The notes under the pieces were generated by a model. That model had not been told where the DNA came from. It saw only the letters and a program-made list of their open reading frames with translations, and did not search any database. A program made the translations under genes and the position numbers. From positions 16,565-80,564 of the forward strand of contig PZPC01000015.1 of NCBI GenBank assembly GCA_003045895.1: a DNA stretch of 64,000 nt, given 5' to 3'. The DNA is from Bacteroidota bacterium (GTDB taxonomy: Bacteria; Bacteroidota; Bacteroidia; Chitinophagales; Saprospiraceae). Positions 24,747 through 33,099 of the stretch are shown piece by piece (position 1 is the stretch's first letter; every line of letters begins with the position of its first letter).

Positions 24747-24756
24747 CTGTTTGCTC

Positions 24757-25416
24757 TTATTTTTCGCGGCCCAAAGCTACGATTTCAAGGTTGTTGTAAG
24801 TGGTGTTTCCCAAATTATTTTCGCTGGCCGCCAGCCGCATGGCCCGGGCAACCGTTTTGTCTGTCACCGGTTGGTAGGATTTCAGCAAGCCCATTTTGCT
24901 GATGAAATTGAAAACGGCAATCCCGATTCGCTCGCCCTGGCGGTCTTCTTTGCGGTCGCCATCCAGGAAAGATGGATGAAATATTTTCAGTTGTGGGTAG
25001 CCCAAGGCTTGTACTGCAGCTTCCATTTCTCCCTTGGTTTTGTTGTAGAAGAAAGGTGAACCCGCGTCAGCTCCTACCGACGAGACGACCAGGAACTGCC
25101 GGGCGCCCTGGGCCAGCCCCAGGCGGGCTGCTTCAACTACGTAAGTATAATCTACCCGGTAGAAAGCGGCCTTGCTACCAGCGGTGGCCATCGTAGTGCC
25201 CAGACAGCAGTAAATATCGTCGACCTGAAAAAATGCGGCGTAGTCAGCCAGTTGGTCAAAATTTACCTGTTGGACTTTTAGTTTGGGGTGTGCCCCAGGC
25301 CAGGCCCGGCGCACAACGATCCGTACTTCAGTGTACTGTTCATCGGCTAATAACTGCTCGACCAATTGTTGGCCGACCAGTCCGGTAGCGCCGAGTACAA
25401 GGGCTTTCTTTTGCAT
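24757..25416 (-). CDS. NAD(P)-binding atypical SDR (HTATIP2/YbjT-like)
   Basis: A 219-residue Rossmann protein. The cofactor motif is VLGATGLVGQQLVEQLL. It also has the mid-domain DDIYCCLGTT and QFLVVSSVGADAGSPFFYNKTKGEME, a SDR-like Ser with a YNKTK motif, then LKIFHPSFLDG, usual in the TIP30-like oxidoreductase group. Members bind NADPH; the substrate is unassigned. It lies upstream of gldC on the same strand. Confidence 0.85.
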   Translation of the reverse strand: MQKKALVLGATGLVGQQLVEQLLADEQYTEVRIVVRRAWPGAHPKLKVQQVNFDQLADYAAFFQVDDIYCCLGTTMATAGSKAAFYRVDYTYVVEAARLGLAQGARQFLVVSSVGADAGSPFFYNKTKGEMEAAVQALGYPQLKIFHPSFLDGDRKEDRQGERIGIAVFNFISKMGLLKSYQPVTDKTVARAMRLAASENNLGNTTYNNLEIVALGREK

Positions 25417-25457
25417 TTTTTTTCGTTTTAATTAAGCGGCCACGGAGATAGCCCGGG

Positions 25458-26402
25458 CTAATACCTGACCTCCCGTTCATAATAACGAGCGGCAATTCCC
25501 CCCCAGATACCCAGGCCACCTTCAATGTTGTGGTCAACACGGGTATAGGAGGAGAAAGGCCCCTGGTTGGAGCGACTGAATTCGAGGGTATTCCAAAAGT
25601 TGAACTGGTCTGCGTCAATGGTCATCCACTTAATGGTAGCGCGGGTGCCCAGGCGGTACAAGCCAAAGGTTTCGAAGTCAAAATCTTCGCCGGGTGCGGC
25701 GGCCTTGGCGAGCGGAAATTCGAAAAGCTGACCGTCGAAAAGCAGGTCATCGGTTATTGAACCAAAAGGACGGAGGAAAGGCCCGTCGTTTTCCTGGGTA
25801 AAATAGCGGTAATAGTTGGGCACACCAGGTGGGTCTTGCAGGTCAACGACCAGTTGCGCGAGGGTATCGTTGGGCTCGCCCGGCGGCGGTTGAAAGAAAA
25901 GGGAGTCGAGCGGGACGGCGTAGGGAATAGTAGTGGTAGCTCGTAGTGTTTCGTTAGCCGTTTTAACTTCCAACAGGTAGGTTTTGCCTTCCTCGCCCAG
26001 CATGGTGAAGGAAAGGTCGAGGTAAGCGCAGAAGTTAAAACCGATACTATCGGGGTTGAGTCCGAGAAACTGGCCGACCTGATCCCTGAATTCCGGTGGA
26101 ATTTCTTGCAGGCACAACTCCGTCAGGACAACCGTTTGGGAGCCATCGGAAACCGTTATTTCGGCATCGTGCACAAAACTTTCGTCCAGTTGCTCGGCCG
26201 ACAGTTTACTGAAGAAGGGGAAACTGCGCGTCAGCAAAACGTAGGGCGGAGTTGGCCGGTCTCCGGCCTCGATGTAGCCTTCCACGACCAGTTGGTTCTC
26301 CGCATTAACAACCGGTGGAGTAAACTCTTCTTCACAGGAAGCGAGCCACAGCAGCAGGCACGTGGTCAGGGCAATGGGTACCGCAAAGCGTTGAAAAGTC
26401 AT
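25458..26402 (-). CDS. DUF4249-type lipoprotein
   Basis: A 314-residue lipoprotein (signal ending LLWLASC). The segment ENQLVVEGYIEAGDRPTPPYVLLTRS and the later YLLEVKTANETLRATTTIP match the Bacteroidota DUF4249 family, which usually accompanies a TonB-dependent receptor. Here no receptor gene adjoins it: RNase D is upstream and the NAD(P)-binding gene downstream. It is probably outer-membrane associated; its role is unknown. Confidence 0.82.
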   Translation of the reverse strand: MTFQRFAVPIALTTCLLLWLASCEEEFTPPVVNAENQLVVEGYIEAGDRPTPPYVLLTRSFPFFSKLSAEQLDESFVHDAEITVSDGSQTVVLTELCLQEIPPEFRDQVGQFLGLNPDSIGFNFCAYLDLSFTMLGEEGKTYLLEVKTANETLRATTTIPYAVPLDSLFFQPPPGEPNDTLAQLVVDLQDPPGVPNYYRYFTQENDGPFLRPFGSITDDLLFDGQLFEFPLAKAAAPGEDFDFETFGLYRLGTRATIKWMTIDADQFNFWNTLEFSRSNQGPFSSYTRVDHNIEGGLGIWGGIAARYYEREVRY

Positions 26403-26454
26403 TGTTGGTCATTTAGATTGATCGTACTTACCAACAACCCGATTGTTTTTTAGA

Positions 26455-27627
26455 TTAGGATAAGGGCATTTTTATTGCAATGCTGCCACCTTCAATGCTC
26501 AGCCCCAGGTTTTCGTAATGAACCAGCCAGTCGACGTATTCTTTGCCCAGCAATTGCCGGCGCCAACCACTGCCGAGGATGCTGTCTAGCACTTCGGGGT
26601 CGTTTTTCATGCGCCGGATGGCGTTGCGGGGCATCACCAGGGCGTGGGAGACCTCCTCGTCCAGGCAGCGGTACTTCATCAGCAGGTAGAGCAGTTCCAG
26701 GAGTACCTCGTCCCGGGCATCTTCGTTGATGGGGGCAGGCAGGCGTTTGAGGATCTCCCGTTCTTCGGCTATAGCAGGGTCTTCGTACATATTGGTCCAC
26801 AGCTCCGCATATTTGCGGGAGATGAAGTCCGGTAGGCGGCGGTTTTCCTGCAGGGCCTGACGGCCGCCGCGGATCGCTTTGACGATCTGGCCAATAAGCT
26901 TGGCCTGTAGCACCATGTTTTTGGAAACATCCAGCCGCTCGGCTTCGTCGCGGCGCCACTTGAATAAGCGCAGCAGAAAAATCTGTTCCTTGGGCTTGAG
27001 CGAGGTGATCAGGTTGCTGGTCAGGGCTTCATGGTAGGGATCCTGGTAGTAGTAGTCTGCGCTCTCCAGGCGTTTACACTCTTCCAGGGCCCAGTCGAGG
27101 CGGTTACTGTCCGTCAACTTTTGGGTGAACTTGCGCCACAGTGGTTCCAGAATGACCACGTCTTCCAAGGCGTAATCCAGTTGCCGCTGGCTGAAGGGGC
27201 GGGCTTCCCAATCGGTAACGGCAAACCCTTTGCCCAGGTTGATATTGAGTTCGCCACTCACGATCTTGGCCAGTCCACTCGGGTAGTGGTAGCCCATCAT
27301 GCCCGCCGCAATCTGCGTATCGAAAGTATTGGTCGGCAGGACATCGTATTGCTGGTACAACAACCGGTAGTCGTTTTCGCCGGCGTGGGTAATTTTCAGG
27401 ATGTCCGGATCGACAACCAAATCCAGGAAGGGATCCAGGTGGGGCAGGCGCAGGGGGTCGAGCAAATAGTTGCCGGCAGCACAGGTTACCTGAATCAGGC
27501 AAATCAGTGTCTTGAACCGCTTTTCGCCGACAAATTCGGTATCAAATCCAATCCATTCCGCACCACGTGTGTCTTGGAAAAAGCGATCCAGCTGCCGCTC
27601 GTTTTCCACCAATTGATAGTTTACCAA
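26455..27627 (-). CDS. rnd: ribonuclease D
   Basis: A 390-residue 3'-5' exoribonuclease. The DEDD exonuclease domain shows FDTEFVGEKRF (motif I), THAGENDYRLLYQQ (motif II) and the motif III region QLDYALEDV. The C-terminal ~180 residues are helical and HRDC-like. It acts on tRNA 3' ends and other RNA processing. It is transcribed divergently from the AsmA-like gene. Confidence 0.9.
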   Translation of the reverse strand: MVNYQLVENERQLDRFFQDTRGAEWIGFDTEFVGEKRFKTLICLIQVTCAAGNYLLDPLRLPHLDPFLDLVVDPDILKITHAGENDYRLLYQQYDVLPTNTFDTQIAAGMMGYHYPSGLAKIVSGELNINLGKGFAVTDWEARPFSQRQLDYALEDVVILEPLWRKFTQKLTDSNRLDWALEECKRLESADYYYQDPYHEALTSNLITSLKPKEQIFLLRLFKWRRDEAERLDVSKNMVLQAKLIGQIVKAIRGGRQALQENRRLPDFISRKYAELWTNMYEDPAIAEEREILKRLPAPINEDARDEVLLELLYLLMKYRCLDEEVSHALVMPRNAIRRMKNDPEVLDSILGSGWRRQLLGKEYVDWLVHYENLGLSIEGGSIAIKMPLS

Positions 27628-27716
27628 AGTATCTGAGTTAGCGTTAAATATTTCTAAAAATGTGTTGCAAGGTAGGTAAATATGCTATTAACTGCATCAA
27701 TTGGAAAGTTAATCCA

Positions 27717-27744
27717 TTTGTAACCGTGGTTTTTTTGATTTTTG
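27717..27744 (+). promoter_or_regulatory. possible promoter of the AsmA-like gene
   Basis: TTTG (27717-27720), a 16-base spacer and GATTTTTG (27737-27744, one mismatch to TAnnTTTG) lie about 78 bp before the chosen ATG. Confidence 0.35.
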
Positions 27745-27821
27745 CAAACTTGTGTCACGGTTTTTTCGTTTTATTTCCAATCCAACTACTTAGGAAGGAT
27801 ATCCTTCAAACCATCTTGACT

Positions 27822-30800
27822 ATGAAAATCATTAAAAGGCTTTTTCTCATTTTCGGCATCTTTATTGTCCTGTTGCTTGGACTTGCGGCTGCTGTTCCCA
27901 TCTTTTTTAAAGACTCGTTGGTTCAGGTGGTGAAAGAGCAGATCAACGCCAGTATCAACGCTACGGCAGATTTTGCCGAAGTGGATATTTCGTTGTTTCG
28001 GTCATTTCCGCATCTCAACCTCAATTTGACCGATTTAACCGTGGTCGGGAAAGGCCAATTTGCGGATGTTCCTTTTTTAGGCGCTGAGCAAACGGCCATT
28101 ACGATCGATATCCGTTCTTTTTTCGGAGGGAACAAACCTTTGGAAGTCCGGTCTGTAGATTTCCAGCGGCCTGTTCTGAACGTATTGGTACTTGCCGATG
28201 GCTCGGCCAACTACGACATTACCATCCCCGCCGATTCGGTAGCCGTTGCGGATACCACTGCCAGCCAGTTGGAGGTGGCCTTGCGTTCCTATACGATTAC
28301 CGATGGGCAAGTTACCTACGATGACCGTAGCATGGACCTGTTGGTAAACCTAGAAGGACTGAACCACCAGGGAGAAGGGAACTTCACCTTGTCAGAGTAC
28401 GACTTAAATACCCAAACAACAGTGACTGCTCTGAGCGTAGACATGGGTGGAATAACCTATCTGAAGCAGGCCAAAGCCACGCTGGCTGCTATCTTTCACA
28501 TTGATGCCGATAACAGCATCTATACCCTGAAAGACAACCAGCTGACGGTTAACGAACTAATGGCAAACGCTGAAGGAACGGTACAATTGAAGGACGAGGA
28601 CATTATCCTGGACCTGAAGTTCAATTCCCCGGACAGTGATTTTCGCTCCCTGTGGTCCCTGATTCCCAATGCCTACACGGCCGACTACCAAAACGTGGAT
28701 ATTGCGGGAACCTTCCGGTTGGAGGGATTGGTCAAAGGTAACTACAACGAAACCACTTACCCCGCTTTCCGCATCCTGACCAAAGTCGAAAACGGCCGCG
28801 TAAAATACCCCGACCTACCCGTGGGAATCAACGATATTCAGGCACTCGTAGATGTCAACAGCCCCAGCAGCGACCTGGACAAAATGCTGATCGACGTGAG
28901 CCGCTTAGGGATCAAAGTAGGAAGTGACCCCTTCCAGGCCCGGATCAAAGTAAGTACCCCTATTTCTGATCCTAATGTGGATGCCAATGTAGACGGCATT
29001 ATTGACCTCGCCCAGTGGGCCAAAGCTTTCCCGTTGGAAGGCGTCAGTGAAATGACCGGCCGCATTACGGCCGACGTAGCTGTGCAAACGCAGTTGTCGA
29101 CCATTGAACGGGAAGCTTACGAACAAGTGAAAATGTCGGGCGACCTCACCGTTGATAAGTTGCGCTACGCAGCCGACGGACTGCCGTTGGTCGTCATTGA
29201 CCGGGCAGTAGCTCAATTCACGCCCCAAAAGGTCGATATCAGTCAATTTACGGCCAGGTTAGGGAAGAGCGACCTCCAGGCCAGCGGATCCATCGCCAAT
29301 ATTTTGGCCTACATTTCGCCAGAAAAGACCATGCGCGGGAATTTCAAAGCCCACTCCAATTATTTCCTGGTTGACGAGTGGATGACGACCGAAGAAACAG
29401 CGGCTACACCAGTACCCCTGGGAACTCCGCCGACGACCGAAGAAGCCATTTTCGATCGCTTTGACCTAGCGCTGGACGCCACCGCCAATAAGATTGTCTA
29501 TGATACCTACACCTTGACCGACGCTGCGGTGAAAGGCCGTGTTCGCCCCAATCTGATTGAGGTAGAAAGTATGCGCGCTAATTTGGGCGAGAGTGATTTT
29601 AGTGGCAGCGGAAAAATTACCAACGTTTTCGATTACCTTTTCTCCGACGGAATACTAGGTGGGAACTTGGTCATGAATTCCAATTTCTTCGACCTGAATC
29701 CTCTTATGGAGGAAACAACCCCCACGACTACCGCCAGTGGAACTCCGGCCGCAGAAAGCTACGGCGTCATTCCGATTCCTGCGAACATCGACATGACCAT
29801 CCAGGCCAAGGTCAACCGTTTGCGCTATACCGATCTGGAGCTGAATGACCTACAGGGCCTGCTGACGATCCGGGACGAGGCCGTGGTCGTAGAAAATGGT
29901 AGCGCACAAGCGCTAGGTGGTTCCATGGGCTTCACCGGTGCCTATGACACCGAAAACGTGGATAAGCCTTCCTACAATTTTAAGTTCGACCTCAAGGAAC
30001 TGGATTTCCAGGAGAGTTTCAGCAAGTTCAACACTTTTGCGTCTTTTGCGCCGGTAGGGAAGCTAATTGCGGGAAAATTCTCCACCAGCTTGCTCATGTC
30101 AGGTGAGTTGGGTAAAGATATGTTGCCCTTGCTGGAAGCCGTCAACGCCAAGGGGATGTTCGAAACATCGAAAGGTACCATCAAAGGCCTACAACCACTG
30201 GCGGCCGTTGGCAATGCCCTCAATATCAATGAACTGAAAGAGAACGTCAACTTTGATAACCTCAAGAGTTACTTCACCATCGAGAACGGCGTTTTTGAAG
30301 TTAAACCGTTCGATATCAAAGTAGCAGGTTATTCCATGACCGTCGGCGGTAAGCACAGCCTGACCCAGGAAATGGCTTACACCATCAATACCGTCATTCC
30401 GCGCTCAAAACTGGGCACTGGCGCTTTGGGCAATACCGTCAACCAGGGGATCAGTGCACTGGTTAAGCAAGCCAGCCAACTGGGACTGAACGTCAATGAC
30501 GCCGAAAACCTCAATGTGCAGATATCCCTTACCGGGAATATGGCCAGTCCTAAAACCGGGTTCAAATTACTGGGTACCGATGGGCAGACCACGGTGGCTG
30601 CCGGTGTCAAGGCAGAAGCCACTGCGGCGGTGCAGGGGCAGGTGGATGCCGCTAAGGATAAGATTACCACCGAAATCAGTGCTGCCAAAGATCGCCTGAC
30701 CGAACAGGCTGCGCGTACCGTGGATTCCCTGAAGAACATAGCGGCCCAGCAAGCTGCCCAGGCCGGGCAGCGCGCCCTGGATCAGGCGCGTGGTCAGGCT

Positions 30801-30938
30801 GGCGCAGTCTTGGACTCGGCCAAGACCAATGAAGCCTTACGCACCCAGGCCGCTGAAGCTGCCGATAAACTCAAAGGCGAAATCAAGGATTTCAATCCTT
30901 TTGGGAAAAAGAAGAAAAGTGGCGGTGGCGGTCGCTAG
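27822..30938 (+). CDS. AsmA-family protein with amphipathic C-terminal tail
   Basis: A 1038-residue envelope protein. It starts with one TM segment (KRLFLIFGIFIVLLLGLAAAVPIFF), followed by the AsmA N-terminal pattern (INASINATADFAEVDISLFRSFPHLNLNLTDLTVVG) and long repeats of beta structure, as expected for AsmA/TamB-like bridge proteins that span the periplasm and are linked to lipid transport. An AsmA_2-like block lies at ~770-930. The last ~120 residues are an Ala/Gln/Lys-rich amphipathic helix with repeats (QGQVDAAKDKITTEISAAKD) and end GKKKKSGGGGR. The ATG at 27822 was preferred because it sits just before the TM helix. A strong terminator follows. Confidence 0.88.
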   Translation: MKIIKRLFLIFGIFIVLLLGLAAAVPIFFKDSLVQVVKEQINASINATADFAEVDISLFRSFPHLNLNLTDLTVVGKGQFADVPFLGAEQTAITIDIRSFFGGNKPLEVRSVDFQRPVLNVLVLADGSANYDITIPADSVAVADTTASQLEVALRSYTITDGQVTYDDRSMDLLVNLEGLNHQGEGNFTLSEYDLNTQTTVTALSVDMGGITYLKQAKATLAAIFHIDADNSIYTLKDNQLTVNELMANAEGTVQLKDEDIILDLKFNSPDSDFRSLWSLIPNAYTADYQNVDIAGTFRLEGLVKGNYNETTYPAFRILTKVENGRVKYPDLPVGINDIQALVDVNSPSSDLDKMLIDVSRLGIKVGSDPFQARIKVSTPISDPNVDANVDGIIDLAQWAKAFPLEGVSEMTGRITADVAVQTQLSTIEREAYEQVKMSGDLTVDKLRYAADGLPLVVIDRAVAQFTPQKVDISQFTARLGKSDLQASGSIANILAYISPEKTMRGNFKAHSNYFLVDEWMTTEETAATPVPLGTPPTTEEAIFDRFDLALDATANKIVYDTYTLTDAAVKGRVRPNLIEVESMRANLGESDFSGSGKITNVFDYLFSDGILGGNLVMNSNFFDLNPLMEETTPTTTASGTPAAESYGVIPIPANIDMTIQAKVNRLRYTDLELNDLQGLLTIRDEAVVVENGSAQALGGSMGFTGAYDTENVDKPSYNFKFDLKELDFQESFSKFNTFASFAPVGKLIAGKFSTSLLMSGELGKDMLPLLEAVNAKGMFETSKGTIKGLQPLAAVGNALNINELKENVNFDNLKSYFTIENGVFEVKPFDIKVAGYSMTVGGKHSLTQEMAYTINTVIPRSKLGTGALGNTVNQGISALVKQASQLGLNVNDAENLNVQISLTGNMASPKTGFKLLGTDGQTTVAAGVKAEATAAVQGQVDAAKDKITTEISAAKDRLTEQAARTVDSLKNIAAQQAAQAGQRALDQARGQAGAVLDSAKTNEALRTQAAEAADKLKGEIKDFNPFGKKKKSGGGGR

Positions 30939-30964
30939 CCATAACCCCGTAGCGCTTGTAAAAC

Positions 30965-31001
30965 AAAAGCCCTCCCCGAATCATTTTCGGGGAGGGCTTT
31001 T
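30965..31001. terminator. terminator after the AsmA-like gene
   Basis: A perfect 16-bp stem (aaaagccctccccgaa, 30965-30980, with 30986-31001) and a five-base loop. The stem itself ends in T4 on the plus strand and, reversed, in T4 on minus, so it may act both ways. Confidence 0.85.
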
Positions 31002-31068
31002 GCGTGTGGGGAATTGTGCGTGTGGGGAATTGTGCGTGTGGGGAATTGTGCGTGTGGGGAATTGTGCG
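31002..31068. repeat. 16-bp tandem repeat, four copies
   Basis: Four identical consecutive copies of gcgtgtggggaattgt (31002-31065) plus three further bases. It lies between the AsmA terminator and the thioesterase stop codon. Confidence 0.95.
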
Positions 31069-31072
31069 AAGG

Positions 31073-31609
31073 CTATTTAATCAAAGTCTCAAATAATGCC
31101 CGCACCTCTGGTGCATTTTCTGGTTTGAGCCGACCCGCCAGGATCAGGCGCATTTCCCGGCGACGTGGTGCACTATCGTAGCGCTGCTGTTCGATCTCGG
31201 TTACGGGAATGATGGGTGGCACGGCCACGGGTTTGCCGTTTTCCTGGTCGAGGGCGACGAAGGTATAGTACGCTGCATTGCAGCGGCGGGGATTGTGCCC
31301 TTTGATATCGGAGGCATAGACCTCGACAAAAACCTCAACCGAAGTCCGAAAAGCACGGGTTATCGAGGCTTCCAGCGTAATTACATCCCCCACACGGATG
31401 GCCTTGTTGAAGCTCACGTGGTCGACGGAAGCTGTAACGACGTGTTTTTCGCAGTGTTTACCCGCGCAAATACCACAGCCGATATCCATCCAGCGCAGGA
31501 GGTTGCCCCCCATGAGGTTGCCCATGGGGTTGGCATCGTTGGGCATGATCATCTCGGTCATTACCGTAGCCGAAGCGGTTACTCTTTTTCCTTGTAGTTC
31601 GTTCATCAA
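31073..31609 (-). CDS. acyl-CoA thioesterase (hotdog fold)
   Basis: A 178-residue hotdog-fold thioesterase of the YciA/BACH group. Visible are MIMPNDANPMGNLMGGNLLRWMD (the active-site Asn/Asp region), ASVDHVSFNKAIRVGDVITLEA and the late TFVALD strand. It hydrolyses acyl-CoA to free acid and CoA. Its ATG is 5 bp after the stop of the 134-aa gene, so the two are probably co-transcribed. The 16-bp tandem repeat begins 5 bp past its stop. Confidence 0.9.
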   Translation of the reverse strand: MMNELQGKRVTASATVMTEMIMPNDANPMGNLMGGNLLRWMDIGCGICAGKHCEKHVVTASVDHVSFNKAIRVGDVITLEASITRAFRTSVEVFVEVYASDIKGHNPRRCNAAYYTFVALDQENGKPVAVPPIIPVTEIEQQRYDSAPRRREMRLILAGRLKPENAPEVRALFETLIK

Positions 31610-31614
31610 GTTGA

Positions 31615-32019
31615 TTATCTGATCATTACTCCCTTTCTGTTCAAGAAAGGGATAAGGGTGAAATTGCTGGGGTCAATACTGCCTTTAACAAAAATGTATT
31701 TTTTGTCGTAAAGGTGATCGTTCAGGCTAAAACTGACCCAATACTCATTGGTGAGCGTAAATAAGGCAGGTGGGAGGGGTTCGATTTTTTCAATTTGCAG
31801 CGGGCCGATCTGGGCGAAAAAATGGCGGAGCGTTGCTGTTTTACGTTTTTCACCATTTAGTTCGCCGTAGCCACGGGAAGTAATGAGCACGTTTTGGATC
31901 ACCTCTTCTTGCAGGTTGATGAGGTAAACGTCCCACAGTTCGTCGTCGGTGTCTCCGGCGGGGGGTAAAATGGCGATGGCCAGGTCTTCAACTTTACGGC
32001 GGGGAATATCTTTGATCAT
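31615..32019 (-). CDS. conserved hypothetical protein
   Basis: A 134-residue soluble protein (MIKDIPRRKVEDLAIAILPP ... YIFVKGSIDPSNFTLIPFLNRKGVMI). It has alternating strands and no catalytic motif that I recognise; it resembles a Bacteroidota-restricted family often left unnamed. It lies just upstream of the thioesterase on the same strand. Confidence 0.72.
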   Translation of the reverse strand: MIKDIPRRKVEDLAIAILPPAGDTDDELWDVYLINLQEEVIQNVLITSRGYGELNGEKRKTATLRHFFAQIGPLQIEKIEPLPPALFTLTNEYWVSFSLNDHLYDKKYIFVKGSIDPSNFTLIPFLNRKGVMIR

Positions 32020-32068
32020 AAACAGCCTAGATTTTCGGCAAAAGTAAACCTTCTCTGATAATTTTTAT

Positions 32069-32132
32069 GGACAAGCTAAAGCGAAAATGATAAGCGACTG
32101 ACGGGGAGCGTCATTTTTGTTTTAGCTTGTCC
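32069..32132 (-). terminator. 22-bp hairpin downstream of lipB
   Basis: ggacaagctaaagcgaaaat... (32069-32090) pairs with 32111-32132, differing only at two positions that form G-U pairs in RNA. It follows lipB on the minus strand and is the likely end of that transcript. Its size also fits a small palindromic repeat element. Confidence 0.6.
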
Positions 32133-32137
32133 TAAAG

Positions 32138-32160
32138 CACAAAAAATGTCAGCGAATCAA
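32138..32160 (+). repeat. dispersed 23-bp repeat, copy 1
   Basis: A 23-bp stretch (core aaaaaatgtcagcgaatcaa) between the lipB stop and the hairpin at 32069-32132 recurs exactly at 36355-36377, in the same orientation. Confidence 0.85.
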
Positions 32161-32179
32161 AGTAAACAGGTTGCCCCAA

Positions 32180-32908
32180 TTATTCCACGTAATCGAAACC
32201 AAATAAATCAGCAAAATGTGCCTTCAGTTTGGTTTTAACTTTTTCAGCCGCTACCGGCTGGCCCAATTCTTTGGCCATGCTGGTCACGCTCTTGTCGGCA
32301 TCATTGATCCCACAGGGAACGATGTTTTCAAAATGGGTCAGGTCGGAATTGACATTAAACGCAAAACCGTGCAAAGTTACCCAGCGGCTCAGGTGTACCC
32401 CAATGGCACAAATTTTTCGCTTGGGCAAACGGTCGGTAGCAGCCAGCCAAACCCCCGTATAACCGGGTTCGCGGTAGCCGTGCAGGTCGTATTCTGCCAG
32501 GGTGCGCAGCACGGCCTCTTCGAGGTAGCGAACGTAGCGGTGCACATCGGTAAAAAAGCAATCGAGGTCAAAGATGGGGTAACCGACAATTTGCCCCGGA
32601 CCGTGGTAGGTGATGTCTCCACCCCGGTTGATCTTGTAAAAGGTAAACCCTTGCGCAGCCAGTTCGGCTTCGTTGAGCAGGAGGTGGTCGATCGATCCGC
32701 TTTTTCCCAGGGTGTATACCGGCGGGTGCTCGCAAAAGAGCAGTTGGTGCTGCTGGGGCGCGGTGGCCCGACCCAATTGTTCTTCCTGGCGGTTGTGGCG
32801 TTTTTGTGCCACCAACGCCTGGTGAACCTGGGTTTGGTAGTCCCAGGCCTGTTGGTAATCCATAAGGCCCAGATCCTGAAAGATGACTTGTGGTTTGTTG
32901 TTCAACAA
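32180..32908 (-). CDS. lipB: octanoyltransferase
   Basis: LipB moves octanoyl groups from acyl carrier protein to lipoyl domains, the first step of lipoate synthesis. The 242 residues include GGDITYHGPGQIVGYPIFDL, the catalytic Lys in KICAIGVHLSRWVTLHGFAFNVNSD and the catalytic Cys in PCGI. The start is a TTG at 32908; the conserved N-terminal segment VIFQDLGLMDYQQAWDYQ needs a start upstream of the internal Met. A ~30-residue Gln-rich insert (QKRHNRQEEQLGRATAPQQHQ) follows the first helix. Confidence 0.93.
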   Translation of the reverse strand: MLNNKPQVIFQDLGLMDYQQAWDYQTQVHQALVAQKRHNRQEEQLGRATAPQQHQLLFCEHPPVYTLGKSGSIDHLLLNEAELAAQGFTFYKINRGGDITYHGPGQIVGYPIFDLDCFFTDVHRYVRYLEEAVLRTLAEYDLHGYREPGYTGVWLAATDRLPKRKICAIGVHLSRWVTLHGFAFNVNSDLTHFENIVPCGINDADKSVTSMAKELGQPVAAEKVKTKLKAHFADLFGFDYVE

Positions 32909-33099
32909 AAGGTGATTTTTTAGATCAAAACAAACCCGAAGGCTTGTTGACTCTTATCTAAAAGAATGAAAAGGAAAAAAGTTTTTCCAGCGGCCAAGAA
33001 ATAAATCAACAATGTAGCCCGTATATTTCATTTTGTGTTCCCGTCTTCCGAAGTTTGCAGCCAAAGGAATTTCAATCTTCTTACCAATCTTCTTTAGCT

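Noticed and set aside
31002..31068. CRISPR-like array
   Set aside because: The 16-bp units are contiguous with no spacers, and no cas genes are nearby, so this is a simple tandem repeat.
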